Shown here piece after piece: positions 5,588 through 14,520 of a stretch of 64,000 nt of DNA (position 1 is its first letter; each line of letters begins with the position of its first letter). A model generated the notes under the pieces. The model was not told where the DNA came from and did not search any database. It was given only the letters and a program-made list of their open reading frames with translations. The stretch spans positions 1 through 64,000 of the forward strand of contig NZ_AYOZ01000003.1 of assembly GCF_000508165.1 (NCBI RefSeq), in the 5' to 3' direction. A program made the translations under genes and the position numbers. The DNA is from Marinomonas profundimaris. GTDB taxonomy: Bacteria > Pseudomonadota > Gammaproteobacteria > Pseudomonadales > Marinomonadaceae.

Positions 5588-6817
5588 CTATATTTCACTG
5601 ACCTCTTCAACGCGTCCTTTTTCCGCCCAGAACATTAGACATAACGCCAGCGTTCCGGTAATCACAAAGCCACCAGAAATAGGCATCAATGTATTGTTGT
5701 ACATTTGACCTATGAAGGTACCGATGGACATGGACATAATGGAAGATACTGAGCCGATAACAGCGGACGCAATGCCGGCGACGTGCCCCATTGGTTCCAT
5801 TGCCAGTGCGTTGACGTTGCCAAATAGCAGGCCAAAACAAAAGAAGAGCACCGCCGCGTAAGCCATGAACATCCATAAGGTGATTGCCATAAATCCGTGT
5901 AACGCGAAGAACACAATGGAGGTGATAACAACAAGGCAAATAGCACGGAATGCGATGTATTTCGCGCCGTGTTTTTCAACGATGCGCGAGTTAATCAGCG
6001 AAGAAAAACCCAACACTAAGGCTAATAAACCAAAGTAGAAAGAAAACAAGTTGCCAGTGTTGAATTGCACCTGAAAAATTTGTTGGGAGGAATTTAGGTA
6101 TCCAATAAAGCTACCAAAAAATAACCCCATACAAAGGGTATAGCTGGCCGTAATTCGATTGGTAACGACTTCTTTAAAGCCTTCATAAAACCCTTTTCGA
6201 GTAAAAGGAATACGGTTGGACTTTGGCAGGGTTTCTTTTAATCGAAATGAAATCCAAACAATAAGACAGGCTGCGTAAACAAGGTAGAGTGTGAAAATAC
6301 CACGCCAGTCGGTGACCAGCATAATGGCTTGACCAAGTGTCGGTGCAATGGCCGGAACTAAGACGAAGATCATCATCACCAAGGACATAATACGAGCCAT
6401 TTGAGCGCCGTGATATAAGTCTCTTACCAGTGAAATTGCAGATATGTACGGTCCAGCAACGCCGAGCCCTTGAATGAAACGACCTAGCATTAACACTTCT
6501 AAGCTATCTGCTTGGTGACATACGACAGTGCCAACAAGATATAAGGCAAAGCCGCCAAATAGAATCGGGCGGCGACCTAAAGCGTCAGACAACGGCCCGC
6601 ATATAAGCTGGCCGAGTGCCAAACCTAGAAACAACATGCTAATTAATAACTGTGGTTGGTTGGCGGTAACCGCTCCTAAATCCTTGCCGATGATACCCAA
6701 AGCGGGCAGTAGCGCATCGATAGAAATAGCGGTGATCGACATGAGTAACGCGACTAAGAGGGTGAACTCTTTCGCTTCCATGCCAGACGCGGATGTGTTG
6801 TTGTGCGCATTTTCCAT
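5588..6817 (-). CDS. Bcr/CflA-family multidrug exporter (MFS, DHA1)
   Basis: This 409-residue protein is a 12-helix major facilitator transporter. The motif-A loop between helices 2 and 3 reads GPLSDALGRRPILFGG, and helix 5 carries the APTLGQ motif (motif C type) that marks drug:H+ antiporters. SIDALLPALGIIGKDLG in the first helix is typical of Bcr/CflA proteins, which export bicyclomycin, chloramphenicol or related compounds using the proton gradient. I start at the ATG at 6817 with GGA nine bases upstream rather than at an in-frame TTG at 6829. The gene is single and divergent from the hypothetical gene at 7041. The actual substrate cannot be read from sequence. Confidence 0.85.
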   Translation of the reverse strand: MENAHNNTSASGMEAKEFTLLVALLMSITAISIDALLPALGIIGKDLGAVTANQPQLLISMLFLGLALGQLICGPLSDALGRRPILFGGFALYLVGTVVCHQADSLEVLMLGRFIQGLGVAGPYISAISLVRDLYHGAQMARIMSLVMMIFVLVPAIAPTLGQAIMLVTDWRGIFTLYLVYAACLIVWISFRLKETLPKSNRIPFTRKGFYEGFKEVVTNRITASYTLCMGLFFGSFIGYLNSSQQIFQVQFNTGNLFSFYFGLLALVLGFSSLINSRIVEKHGAKYIAFRAICLVVITSIVFFALHGFMAITLWMFMAYAAVLFFCFGLLFGNVNALAMEPMGHVAGIASAVIGSVSSIMSMSIGTFIGQMYNNTLMPISGGFVITGTLALCLMFWAEKGRVEEVSEI

Positions 6818-7040
6818 AATAGTATCCAAAGAAAACAGGTTGTTTTGTAGGACGGCGAATGATTCGAGCCCTATTAATAGCTGAGTATTATACTCAGGCT
6901 TTACAAAACTCAGTTTACCAATTTGTGCATGAAATGAGGAAGTGAACAGGGTGGTTTTATATTTTGGCTTTGTGATTCTCTTGCCGAGTTCGTAAGATAA
7001 CCACTCAGTTAGGTCGATGTTCGGACGTTGGGAAACCGTT

Positions 7041-7544
7041 ATGCATAACAGTGATCAAGAAAAAATTGAGTTGGAGCATCAAGCGGCCAAGCTTTTTATG
7101 CGTTGTTATGAGCGAAATACGGGCAAGCATTTTCGTCATATTTGGCACAATAATCCCATTCGTCCAGATGTATCTTGCATGCTAGAAGGGGAGTGCTTGG
7201 ATCTCGAAATTGCGCATCTTTATGGCTCCGAGGAAGAAGCCATGGCGATTCTTGGGCGAAATTTGACGGAAAAAACACGGGCTACTTTGCATACTTTAAA
7301 AGACGAACCCGCGGAAGAACGGTTACTTCGATCGCTGAACCGTATTTTAGAGAATAAATCCGGTAAACATTATCAGACGAAACGTGTGTGGTTGGTGATT
7401 CGAAATACGCATCCAGCGTGGCGCCAAGAGGAGATCAAAGCGCTTGAGCATTTGATCTCCATGCCCGTACCGCATGCGTTTGAAAAAGTGTGGATTCTTG
7501 GTGATATAGAAGGAAAAAGTGGCATTGTCAGGCTTTATCCCTAG
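7041..7544 (+). CDS. Hypothetical protein, possible nuclease-like fold
   Basis: I do not recognise a named family for this 167-residue soluble protein. It contains IRPDVSCMLEGECLDLEIAH near residues 40-60, where an acidic residue is followed by two beta strands and a second acidic pair. That resembles the core of PD-(D/E)xK nucleases, but no clear ExK lysine is visible, so the idea is weak. A conserved-looking VWLVIRNTHP strand and a C-terminal VWILGDIEGKSGIVRLY follow. The ATG at 7041 is preferred over 7017 because GGGA lies upstream at the right distance. Its stop overlaps the stop of the convergent small membrane protein by three bases. Confidence 0.5.
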   Translation: MHNSDQEKIELEHQAAKLFMRCYERNTGKHFRHIWHNNPIRPDVSCMLEGECLDLEIAHLYGSEEEAMAILGRNLTEKTRATLHTLKDEPAEERLLRSLNRILENKSGKHYQTKRVWLVIRNTHPAWRQEEIKALEHLISMPVPHAFEKVWILGDIEGKSGIVRLYP

Positions 7545-7705
7545 CTTTTACTTCTCTTCTGCGCATCCGTTCTGTCTTTAACGAGGCGATTGAGGCGTAT
7601 CTGTTCTGCTTTGTATTTTTTAAGAACAATAAGACCAACGATTAACGCGGCGCAAAAGAAAATAATAGCGAAGGCGCCAAGTGCAACCGTGGCAAGTGAA
7701 TGCAT
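7541..7705 (-). CDS. Small membrane protein, 54 residues
   Basis: This short frame encodes MHSLATVALGAFAIIFFCAA, then LIVGLIVLKKYKAEQIRLNR and a charged tail ending QKRSKS. It has one hydrophobic segment of about 22 residues (6-28) followed by a basic region, the layout of a single-pass protein with a cytoplasmic tail. It has no recognised family. The ribosome site is weak (GAGCAC about 10 bases upstream). The clear hydrophobic-basic design and codon use like its neighbours suggest it is real; its convergent overlap with the preceding gene leaves its expression uncertain. Confidence 0.5.
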   Translation of the reverse strand: MHSLATVALGAFAIIFFCAALIVGLIVLKKYKAEQIRLNRLVKDRTDAQKRSKS

Positions 7706-7826
7706 AATATTTGTGCTCAATGAAATGGGTTGTGATGATTATATAAAAAAACGGTCACGTTTAAAGCGCTGTCAGAATTTAAGCGTCATGTGCCCGTTTT
7801 ATATTTTGAGAGACGAGTAGTAAATT

Positions 7827-9128
7827 TTAGCGTCGGTGAACACATACTCCAGCAGAGTAGGTGGCTTGAATCGCGCGATCATCGCCAATGGTCATCAGTA
7901 CAAACAAACTCTCTTCAATGTTTTTAGACAAGGCTAAACGTGACTCAAGCAGCGGTGTGCCTTTTTTATCCAGAATCAAAAAATCTGCTTCGCTGCCAAC
8001 GGCGAGGTTGCCAATTTTGTCTTCTAATCGAAGGGCTTTAGCGCCGCCCAGTGTCGACAAATACAAGGATTTAATTGGGTTTAAATTCTCATTTTGTAAC
8101 TGGATGACTTTGTAGGCTTCGTTCATGGTTTGCAGCATAGAAAAACTGGTGCCGCCACCCACGTCTGTGCCTAATCCTACGTTTACGTTATGCTCTTCGG
8201 CTTTGCCCAGTTTGAATAAACCGCTGCCAATAAAGAGGTTAGAGGTTGGACAGAATGAAATGGCAGAGCCTGTTTCGTGTAATCTGTGGTATTCGTTGTC
8301 GCAGAGGTGAATGCCATGAGCAAAAACAGAACGCTCGCTCAGAAGCTTGTGTTGATCGTAAACGTCTAAGTAATTGGTGCTGTTTGGGAAAAGGTCTTGC
8401 ACCCACGCACACTCGTCTTTGTTTTCAGACAAATGTGTGTGCAAGTATACGTCATCGTATTCGCTGAGTAATTTACCTGCTAGCTGTAGCTGTTCATCTG
8501 AACTGGTTGGTGCGAAACGAGGGGTAATTGCGTAATGTAATCGACCTTTATTGTGCCATATTTCAATAAGCTCTTTGCTTTCTTGGTAGCTGCTTTCTGG
8601 CGTGTCGGTTAGGTAATCTGGCGCGTTGCGATCCATCATCACTTTGCCGCAAATCATTCGAAGGTTGTGTACTTCACTGGCTTCAAAAAAGGCATCAACC
8701 GACACTTTATGAACCGTGCCAAACACTAAGGCGGTGGTGGTGCCATTACGCAGCAGCTCTTTTAAAAATCGATCGGCGACGTCACGGGCGTGCGCTTTGT
8801 CGCTGAATTTACGTTCTTCAGGAAAAGTGTATGTGTTGAGCCATGTCAGCAACTGTTCACCATAGGAGCCAATCATGTCGGTTTGCGGATAATGAATGTG
8901 TGTATCAATAAAGCCCGGGGTGATAATGGCGTCAGGATGATGTTCGATGACGAGATCATTTGGTAGGCTGGCAAGCAGTGTTTTCGCATCGCCAAGGGCA
9001 TGGATCTTATCGCCATCAATGACTAATACGCCATCGTCAAAGTACTCATAAGCGGCATCGACGCCCACGTCTTTCGGGTCTGCGATACAGTGAACAATGG
9101 CAGCACGCCAAGCTTTCAAATGGCTCAT
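7827..9128 (-). CDS. guaD: Guanine deaminase
   Basis: This 433-residue amidohydrolase converts guanine to xanthine and ammonia in purine salvage. It has the metal-binding PGFIDTHIHYPQ motif (His77 and His79), a second histidine region LHTHLSEN, FAHGIHL, and the GLGTDVGGGTSFSM active-site aspartate motif that distinguishes guanine deaminases from cytosine or adenosine deaminases. The N-terminal GVLVIDGDKI and C-terminal LAVGSEADFLILD strands form the small beta-sandwich. Its length matches the family (about 430-440). It appears monocistronic and ends near an unrelated convergent gene. Confidence 0.93.
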   Translation of the reverse strand: MSHLKAWRAAIVHCIADPKDVGVDAAYEYFDDGVLVIDGDKIHALGDAKTLLASLPNDLVIEHHPDAIITPGFIDTHIHYPQTDMIGSYGEQLLTWLNTYTFPEERKFSDKAHARDVADRFLKELLRNGTTTALVFGTVHKVSVDAFFEASEVHNLRMICGKVMMDRNAPDYLTDTPESSYQESKELIEIWHNKGRLHYAITPRFAPTSSDEQLQLAGKLLSEYDDVYLHTHLSENKDECAWVQDLFPNSTNYLDVYDQHKLLSERSVFAHGIHLCDNEYHRLHETGSAISFCPTSNLFIGSGLFKLGKAEEHNVNVGLGTDVGGGTSFSMLQTMNEAYKVIQLQNENLNPIKSLYLSTLGGAKALRLEDKIGNLAVGSEADFLILDKKGTPLLESRLALSKNIEESLFVLMTIGDDRAIQATYSAGVCVHRR

Positions 9129-9219
9129 TATGTTTCTCTTAGGTGTTTTTCTTAAAGGGTAAAATGACTCGATATTTGACCGAATGGTTATACTTTATCA
9201 GGTCTTTTTCGAGCTTTCA

Positions 9220-9618
9220 TTAAACCTTGTCGTTCGATTTAAGAAACTTGTCGTTTGATTTTATAAAATAGACAGTTAGCAGTCGGCCAGCGACGATGAG
9301 CACAACACCCAGTGTGTCAGCGTAGAAATCGAGCCATTCACCGTATCGGTTCACGCTGGGCTGAATTAATTCAATCATACCGCCCCAAAAAGCGATAAAT
9401 AAGGCCATACAAAGGAAGCGTTTCACTGGGCCAAATGCGCAGAGTAACGCCCATCCGCCGAAACCAAACACATGGTGAAGTTTATCGGATCCGGGCGTTG
9501 GCGGGAGAAAGTCGGCAGGTGTGAGCGTCGCCAAACTAATGATGATGGCGCCCAATACAAAACCGACAGCTTGTGCTGTCGGAGTTTGGTAAAAGCTTAA
9601 AAGGCGTTTACGAGGCAT
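9220..9618 (-). CDS. VanZ-like membrane protein
   Basis: This 132-residue protein has the VanZ-like layout: four hydrophobic segments with SDKLHHVFGFGGWALL in the second and the GGMIELIQPSVNRYGEWLDF motif in the third. The family's function outside glycopeptide resistance is unknown, so only membrane location is implied. Its ATG overlaps the TAA of dbpA by one base (TAATG), which suggests coupled translation with the helicase. The C-terminus carries a short repeated KSNDKFLKSNDKV. Confidence 0.8.
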   Translation of the reverse strand: MPRKRLLSFYQTPTAQAVGFVLGAIIISLATLTPADFLPPTPGSDKLHHVFGFGGWALLCAFGPVKRFLCMALFIAFWGGMIELIQPSVNRYGEWLDFYADTLGVVLIVAGRLLTVYFIKSNDKFLKSNDKV

Positions 9619-11000
9619 TAGCGAAGGATGCGAGCTCGAATGTTGCGGCCTTTTATTTTTTTGTTCTCAAATTCTTTGACAACATTTTTAGCCGCCGCGT
9701 TATCGATGGAAACATACGCGTGGAAATCGAAAATATCAATCTTGCCGACTTGAGACTTATCCAAACCTAAGCCCGCTGTGAGCGCACCCAGTATGTCGCC
9801 TGGACGAAGTTTGTTTTTGCGTCCAGCATCAAAAGAGATGGTGGTTTTGAGTGGTACCAAACGATAGTGTGGGTCGATTGCTTCAAGTTCAACGAAGTTC
9901 GCCGTCATGCTAAAGCGGGTCTCGATATCACGGATTTTGTAATCGTCTTTTGAGGTCACAAGGTTAACGGCAATACCCGCAGCGCCCGCACGGCCAGTCC
10001 GACCAATTCGGTGCGTGTGCACATCAATATCACGCGTTGTGTCGTAGTTCACAACAAGGTCAATCTCTTTTACGTCGATACCGCGAGCCGCCACATCGGT
10101 GGCTACAAGAACACAGCTACTTTGGTTGCTAAAACGCACCAATACTTGATCACGTTGTCGTTGTTCTAAATCGCCATGAATAGCTTGCGCTGCGACTTTG
10201 TGTTCCGCTAACCAATCGGCAACGACCTGGCATTCGGCTTTGGTGTTACAGAAAACAATGGCTTGGCGAGGTTCAAAATGCTGCAATGTCGCGAGCAATG
10301 TTTCGCATTTGTCTTTGTTTTCACTGCGCACAAAAAACTGCTCAATGTTTGGCTTCAAATCTTCTTGCGCTTCAACCTTGATGCTAACGGGTTGGTTTTG
10401 AAACTCGGTACTGATCGCTTCAATGCCGTCGCCATAAGTAGCGGAAAAAAGCAGCGTCTGGCGATTGCTTGGTGTTAGTTCAACGACTTCACGAATGCTG
10501 TCGACGAAGCCCATGTCCAACATACGATCAGCTTCATCTAATACCAATGTATTTAGCGCATTGAGTTTAAGCGTGCCTTTGCGTAAGTGTTCCATTAAAC
10601 GACCAGGAGTTCCGACAACAATATGAGCACCGTGTTCTAGTGAACCAATTTGTGGGCCAAATGGCATACCGCCACATAAACTCAGTACTTTGATGTTGTC
10701 TTGGTAGCGCGCTACTTTGCGAATCTCTTTCGATACTTGGTCTGCAAGCTCGCGTGTTGGGCACATAACCAATGCCTGAACACCAAAAAAACGTGGGTTG
10801 ATTTTGAGTAAAAGGGCGATAGCAAATGCTAAGGTTTTACCGCTGCCTGTTTGTGCCTGAGCAAGGATGTCCTTACCTTCAATCATTGGTGGCAAACTTT
10901 GCTCTTGAATAGGGGTAAACGTTGTAAATCCCATGTCCGAGAGTAAAGTTGTCAGTTTGGTTGGAAGAAGGTTGGTTAAAGCGTGGTTAAATTGGGTCAC
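9618..11000 (-). CDS. dbpA: ATP-dependent RNA helicase DbpA
   Basis: This 460-residue DEAD-box protein has the Q motif (FTPIQEQSLP), motif I AQTGSGKT, motif Ia PTRELADQ, motif II LDEADRMLDMGF, motif III SATY and motif VI HRIGRTGRAG. After about residue 385 it has the DbpA RNA-binding domain (KIDIFDFHAYVSID), which directs the enzyme to hairpin 92 of 23S rRNA during large-subunit assembly. I chose the GTG at 11000, with CAGG upstream, because it gives the family length (E. coli 457) and removes a hydrophobic extension that family members lack. VanZ-like is coupled downstream. Confidence 0.92.
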   Translation of the reverse strand: MTQFNHALTNLLPTKLTTLLSDMGFTTFTPIQEQSLPPMIEGKDILAQAQTGSGKTLAFAIALLLKINPRFFGVQALVMCPTRELADQVSKEIRKVARYQDNIKVLSLCGGMPFGPQIGSLEHGAHIVVGTPGRLMEHLRKGTLKLNALNTLVLDEADRMLDMGFVDSIREVVELTPSNRQTLLFSATYGDGIEAISTEFQNQPVSIKVEAQEDLKPNIEQFFVRSENKDKCETLLATLQHFEPRQAIVFCNTKAECQVVADWLAEHKVAAQAIHGDLEQRQRDQVLVRFSNQSSCVLVATDVAARGIDVKEIDLVVNYDTTRDIDVHTHRIGRTGRAGAAGIAVNLVTSKDDYKIRDIETRFSMTANFVELEAIDPHYRLVPLKTTISFDAGRKNKLRPGDILGALTAGLGLDKSQVGKIDIFDFHAYVSIDNAAAKNVVKEFENKKIKGRNIRARILR

Positions 11001-11125
11001 AAAAGGCCTGTTTAAATAGAGTAAATAATAGGCGGAGGATATCAGAAAAACGGCATAAATACTGTTCTTAACCATTTATTCCGTGTCGGTTTCACGATTT
11101 TTAGGTAGAGTAGCAAATAGATGCG

Positions 11126-11154
11126 AATAAAGTGGTGTATGGAAACACTTTATT
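11126..11154. promoter_or_regulatory. Perfect 9-base inverted repeat upstream of the EAL gene
   Basis: AATAAAGTG and CACTTTATT are exact complements separated by 11 bases, lying 27 bases before the start codon of the cyclic-di-GMP gene. It could be an operator or a 5' untranslated hairpin; nothing here identifies the binder. Confidence 0.4.
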
Positions 11155-11180
11155 ATTTGGAAAAAATCGACGGGTAAACA

Positions 11181-13514
11181 ATGATTCCTTTAAAAAGCCG
11201 TATAAAAAGTAACAAAGCTCACTACATTGTTTTTTGTATTGTTTTTTTCTTCGGGATTGCGACAAGCCTTGCTCTTTATTTTGAAGAAGAGCATCGGATT
11301 TTATCAAAACGGGTCGTATTGGGTGCTCTGTTTACCGAAAAACTTCAAGATGGGTTGAAACAATACGCGGCGGAGCAGGCTTCCGTTGTGGCGCTTATTC
11401 AAACGAGTGAATGGGATGTGTCCCCCGGTCGTTTTTCTCGATTTGTCCAAAGCTTTAATGGTTCTCCCGGCGTCAATTTCTATTTTGCACAATACGTGCC
11501 GGGCCATCAGAAACGCGAATTCGAAACGCGTCAATATGCTTCTATGAATGACACGGGCTTTCGCATTTCTCCTGAAGGCGAGAGACACGAATACTTGCCG
11601 ATCACCTTGAGATTTCCCGATAAAATAACGTATGGATACGACTTGTTATCGGCCGAATACCTTAATCATGACTCTATCAGCTCTGCTCGAAACTCTCTGG
11701 GATTAACCTTATCCAACCCCATAAGTATTCCGTCTTTTGATGGAGAACAAAGTAGCAAAGTGAATACGTTTGTTCTACGGACGCCGATTTTTTTACCTGT
11801 TGATATTCGTTCTGAGCAGATGGCAGACAGTGTGGGTTTTCACGGTATTGTTGGCGCGTATTTTACAGTAGACAGTTTGTTGAAGACGGTTGGGCCGTCT
11901 GAAAGCCGTGATTTATTTTATCGCATGGCGGATATTGCAACGAAGAAATCCCCTGTGTGGTTTTCCGATTCTGCGGATACTAAGGTGTGGGAAAAAGAGC
12001 ATTACAACACCCAATATATTCTCTTTGCTGGGCGCGAGTGGCGGATAGATACATCCCCTACACAGAGCATAATGGCGCAGATAAACTGGTGGGTAGTAAT
12101 GGCGCCCTTGTTTATTTTTTGTTTGTTGGCGTTAGTTTTATCGCTTTACACGCGAAAATTGTCGTCAACCTATTACTCCGCACTCAGCTTGGTTAAAAAA
12201 CGTCTTGAAGTGGATGAACTAACTGGATTGTTGAGTCGCTATCAAATCCAAAAAGAGTTAAATGATCAGATTCTTCTTTGTGAAAAAGAAGGCAAGCAAT
12301 TAGCGACACTGGTGTTGGACTTAGACCATTTCAAAACCATTAATGATGCGTTTGGGCATGAATTAGGCGATAAATTATTGACTAAGGTCTCTAAGCGATT
12401 AGTGTCTGTTTTGCCTGAAAAGGCCATTGTCGGTCATTTGGGTGGCGATGCCTTTCTTGTTTTATTGGTTCTTGATGACAGTCAAGATCAGACGCCGCTG
12501 GACGCATTGGCAAAAGATGTCATACAAAAACTCAGTCAGAGCTATTTCGTCGACGGATTGACGCTAGACATTGGCTGTTCAATCGGTGTGGCGCTGTACC
12601 CAGAGTTTGGTTTGGATGGTGTAACCCTGATCAAAAATGCTGACATGGCCGTGTATCAGGCAAAAACATCTGGACGAGCCACTTACCACTTTTACGATGG
12701 TGAAATGGGGCGTCGATTTGCCCGTAATGTGAGGATCGAAACGCGTCTTCGACAAGCTATATCGAAAGAAAATCTAGAACTTCATTTTCAACCGAAAGTG
12801 GATCTTGTTACAGAACGTTGTGTTGGTATGGAAGCATTGTTGCGTTGGAATGACGAAGAGCTTGGGTCCGTTTCACCTGCCGAGTTTGTTCCTATCGCAG
12901 AGCAAACCGGCATTATAATCCCCTTGGGTGATTGGGTGTTTGAACAAGCGTTTAAGCATATTTTGGAATGGCAAGAGCTGGGTATTATCGTGCCACCCAT
13001 CGCGGTCAACTGTTCGGCTGCACAGCTTAAGCGAGTCGACTTTTTACCAAAACTATTGGCTTTGTTGGACAAGTATAAAATCGACCCCAGCCTTTTAGAA
13101 ATCGAAGTGACGGAATCCATTTTGATTGAAGATGCAGTAGGCTGTGCAGAGCTATTGCGTCAGATTAGTCGTCTTGGAATGAAGTTGGCCATTGATGACT
13201 TTGGCACTGGGTATTCGAGCTTAAGTTATCTGAAAGATTTGCCATTTCATTACGTCAAAATAGACCAAGTTTTTATTCGTAATATTATCGAAGACACAAA
13301 GCATGAAGCTTTAACCCACGCGATTATTAGTATGAGCCATGATTTGGGCCTTAAAGTCATTGCGGAAGGGATTACCAATGCAGATCAGCTGCAGATGCTA
13401 AAAGCGTTTGGTTGTGACATTGGCCAAGGTTATTTGTTCAGCAAAGCCCTTGGCGCAAACACCATGAGTCGTGACCCAATGATTGTGGCGCTAAATGAAC
13501 AGGGCCTTGAGTAG
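11181..13514 (+). CDS. Membrane CHASE-GGDEF-EAL protein, degenerate GGDEF
   Basis: This 777-residue protein has a hydrophobic segment at about 14-34, a periplasmic CHASE-like sensor (PGVNFYFAQYVPG and YDLLSAEY), and a second membrane helix at about 300-322. A GGDEF domain follows (DELTGLLSR; active-site loop GGDAF at 421-425), then an EAL domain with EAL at 551-553, NCSAAQL, a catalytic-type DDFGTG at 672-677, IAEGI and QGY. The Glu-to-Ala change in the GGDEF loop should abolish diguanylate cyclase activity, while the EAL residues look intact, so the protein most likely degrades cyclic-di-GMP, with the GGDAF domain perhaps sensing GTP. It appears to be a single-gene unit. Confidence 0.88.
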   Translation: MIPLKSRIKSNKAHYIVFCIVFFFGIATSLALYFEEEHRILSKRVVLGALFTEKLQDGLKQYAAEQASVVALIQTSEWDVSPGRFSRFVQSFNGSPGVNFYFAQYVPGHQKREFETRQYASMNDTGFRISPEGERHEYLPITLRFPDKITYGYDLLSAEYLNHDSISSARNSLGLTLSNPISIPSFDGEQSSKVNTFVLRTPIFLPVDIRSEQMADSVGFHGIVGAYFTVDSLLKTVGPSESRDLFYRMADIATKKSPVWFSDSADTKVWEKEHYNTQYILFAGREWRIDTSPTQSIMAQINWWVVMAPLFIFCLLALVLSLYTRKLSSTYYSALSLVKKRLEVDELTGLLSRYQIQKELNDQILLCEKEGKQLATLVLDLDHFKTINDAFGHELGDKLLTKVSKRLVSVLPEKAIVGHLGGDAFLVLLVLDDSQDQTPLDALAKDVIQKLSQSYFVDGLTLDIGCSIGVALYPEFGLDGVTLIKNADMAVYQAKTSGRATYHFYDGEMGRRFARNVRIETRLRQAISKENLELHFQPKVDLVTERCVGMEALLRWNDEELGSVSPAEFVPIAEQTGIIIPLGDWVFEQAFKHILEWQELGIIVPPIAVNCSAAQLKRVDFLPKLLALLDKYKIDPSLLEIEVTESILIEDAVGCAELLRQISRLGMKLAIDDFGTGYSSLSYLKDLPFHYVKIDQVFIRNIIEDTKHEALTHAIISMSHDLGLKVIAEGITNADQLQMLKAFGCDIGQGYLFSKALGANTMSRDPMIVALNEQGLE

Positions 13515-13547
13515 CGGGCAAAGCAGTAACCGGAAAAGCGGCGCGAT

Positions 13548-14483
13548 TTAGAGTGGGCCGCTTCGTGCAATTTTTTCTTTAAGCGCTTCCCAAAATTGAG
13601 TGAGATTTGGGTTTTGATTAAATTTAGAGCGATATAGGCGTATCTCTAATGGAATATGCCAGTTTTCTTCTCCTGCCAACGCCACTTTCCCATAGTTCAA
13701 CGTGTCTAGCATTAGTCGCTTTGGAATCCAACCAATACCGTACCCTTCTTTCACCATGGCTTTTATGCTGACTGAATGATAGTTCTCTGAGAGCGTTTGC
13801 AGCTGCGGAATGTCTCTTTGTCTTTGCAGGTGATGATGGATCACTGGTTGCAAAAATGAATTTTCATAATAACCAATATAAGGCAATGGTTTGCGTTTGG
13901 CGCCGGGTAGGGTGAATTTTGGTTCACCATCTGTGTCCGTTGCACTACACGGAATAAGTGTTTCTTCCGCGATAACGATGTACTCGTATTGCTCGTCATC
14001 CAATGATCGAATGAAGTTAATGGCAGGGTGCCAATAGCAGAGCATGATGTCGCATTGCTGCTCCATTAATGAATTGACGAAATCAATGCCAAGCCAAGAG
14101 CTGGACTTCATGTTGATGTCCAAATCCATGTCAATGTCTTGGCAAAAAGGTTCGATCACTTCTTTATAGAAACTAAGGAACAGTGTTTGAGTGGTGACGA
14201 AGCGTATTTGAGACTCTTCTTGCTTTCGGATTTCTTGGCAGCGTTCTTTTGTGTCTCTGAGTTGTCTTGTGATCAACTCGGCACTTTGTAAAAACACTTC
14301 CCCTGCGGGCGTCAATGATAACGGCAAGGTGTTGCGGTCGATCAAGGTGACGCGCATTTCTTCTTCGAGCAACTTAATGCGTCGACTAAAGGTCGGTTGC
14401 GTGACGTTTTGTTCGTCAGCCGCGCGCGAGAAGTGACGTGTTTTCGCAAGCGCAATAAAGTCTTCAAGCCATCTTATTTCCAT
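13548..14483 (-). CDS. LysR-family regulator, HypT-like
   Basis: This 311-residue protein starts MEIRWLEDFIALAKTRHFSR and has the LysR winged helix (AADEQNVTQPTFSRRIKLLE). The effector domain contains CYWHPA, IPCSATDTDGEP and GYGIGWIPKRL. The opening WL-DF and the C-terminal NPNLTQFWEALKEKI resemble E. coli HypT (YjiE), a hypochlorite-responsive regulator, rather than CbbR or CysB types. It lies directly behind the peptide transporter genes, on the same strand with a gap of about 37 bases, so it may be cotranscribed with them or control them. The signal it detects is not known. Confidence 0.82.
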   Translation of the reverse strand: MEIRWLEDFIALAKTRHFSRAADEQNVTQPTFSRRIKLLEEEMRVTLIDRNTLPLSLTPAGEVFLQSAELITRQLRDTKERCQEIRKQEESQIRFVTTQTLFLSFYKEVIEPFCQDIDMDLDINMKSSSWLGIDFVNSLMEQQCDIMLCYWHPAINFIRSLDDEQYEYIVIAEETLIPCSATDTDGEPKFTLPGAKRKPLPYIGYYENSFLQPVIHHHLQRQRDIPQLQTLSENYHSVSIKAMVKEGYGIGWIPKRLMLDTLNYGKVALAGEENWHIPLEIRLYRSKFNQNPNLTQFWEALKEKIARSGPL

Positions 14484-14520
14484 GAGACCTCCTGCTTAAC
14501 AGAAGTCATAAGTAAGAGCA

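Noticed and set aside
5496-5708. Plus-strand frame of 70 residues before the exporter
   Set aside because: Most of it is antisense to the exporter's 3' end and it has no ribosome site or recognisable pattern.
11001-11075. A hydrophobic 25-residue leader for DbpA
   Set aside because: Family members start near the GTG at 11000, which has a ribosome site; the leader looks like untranslated sequence.
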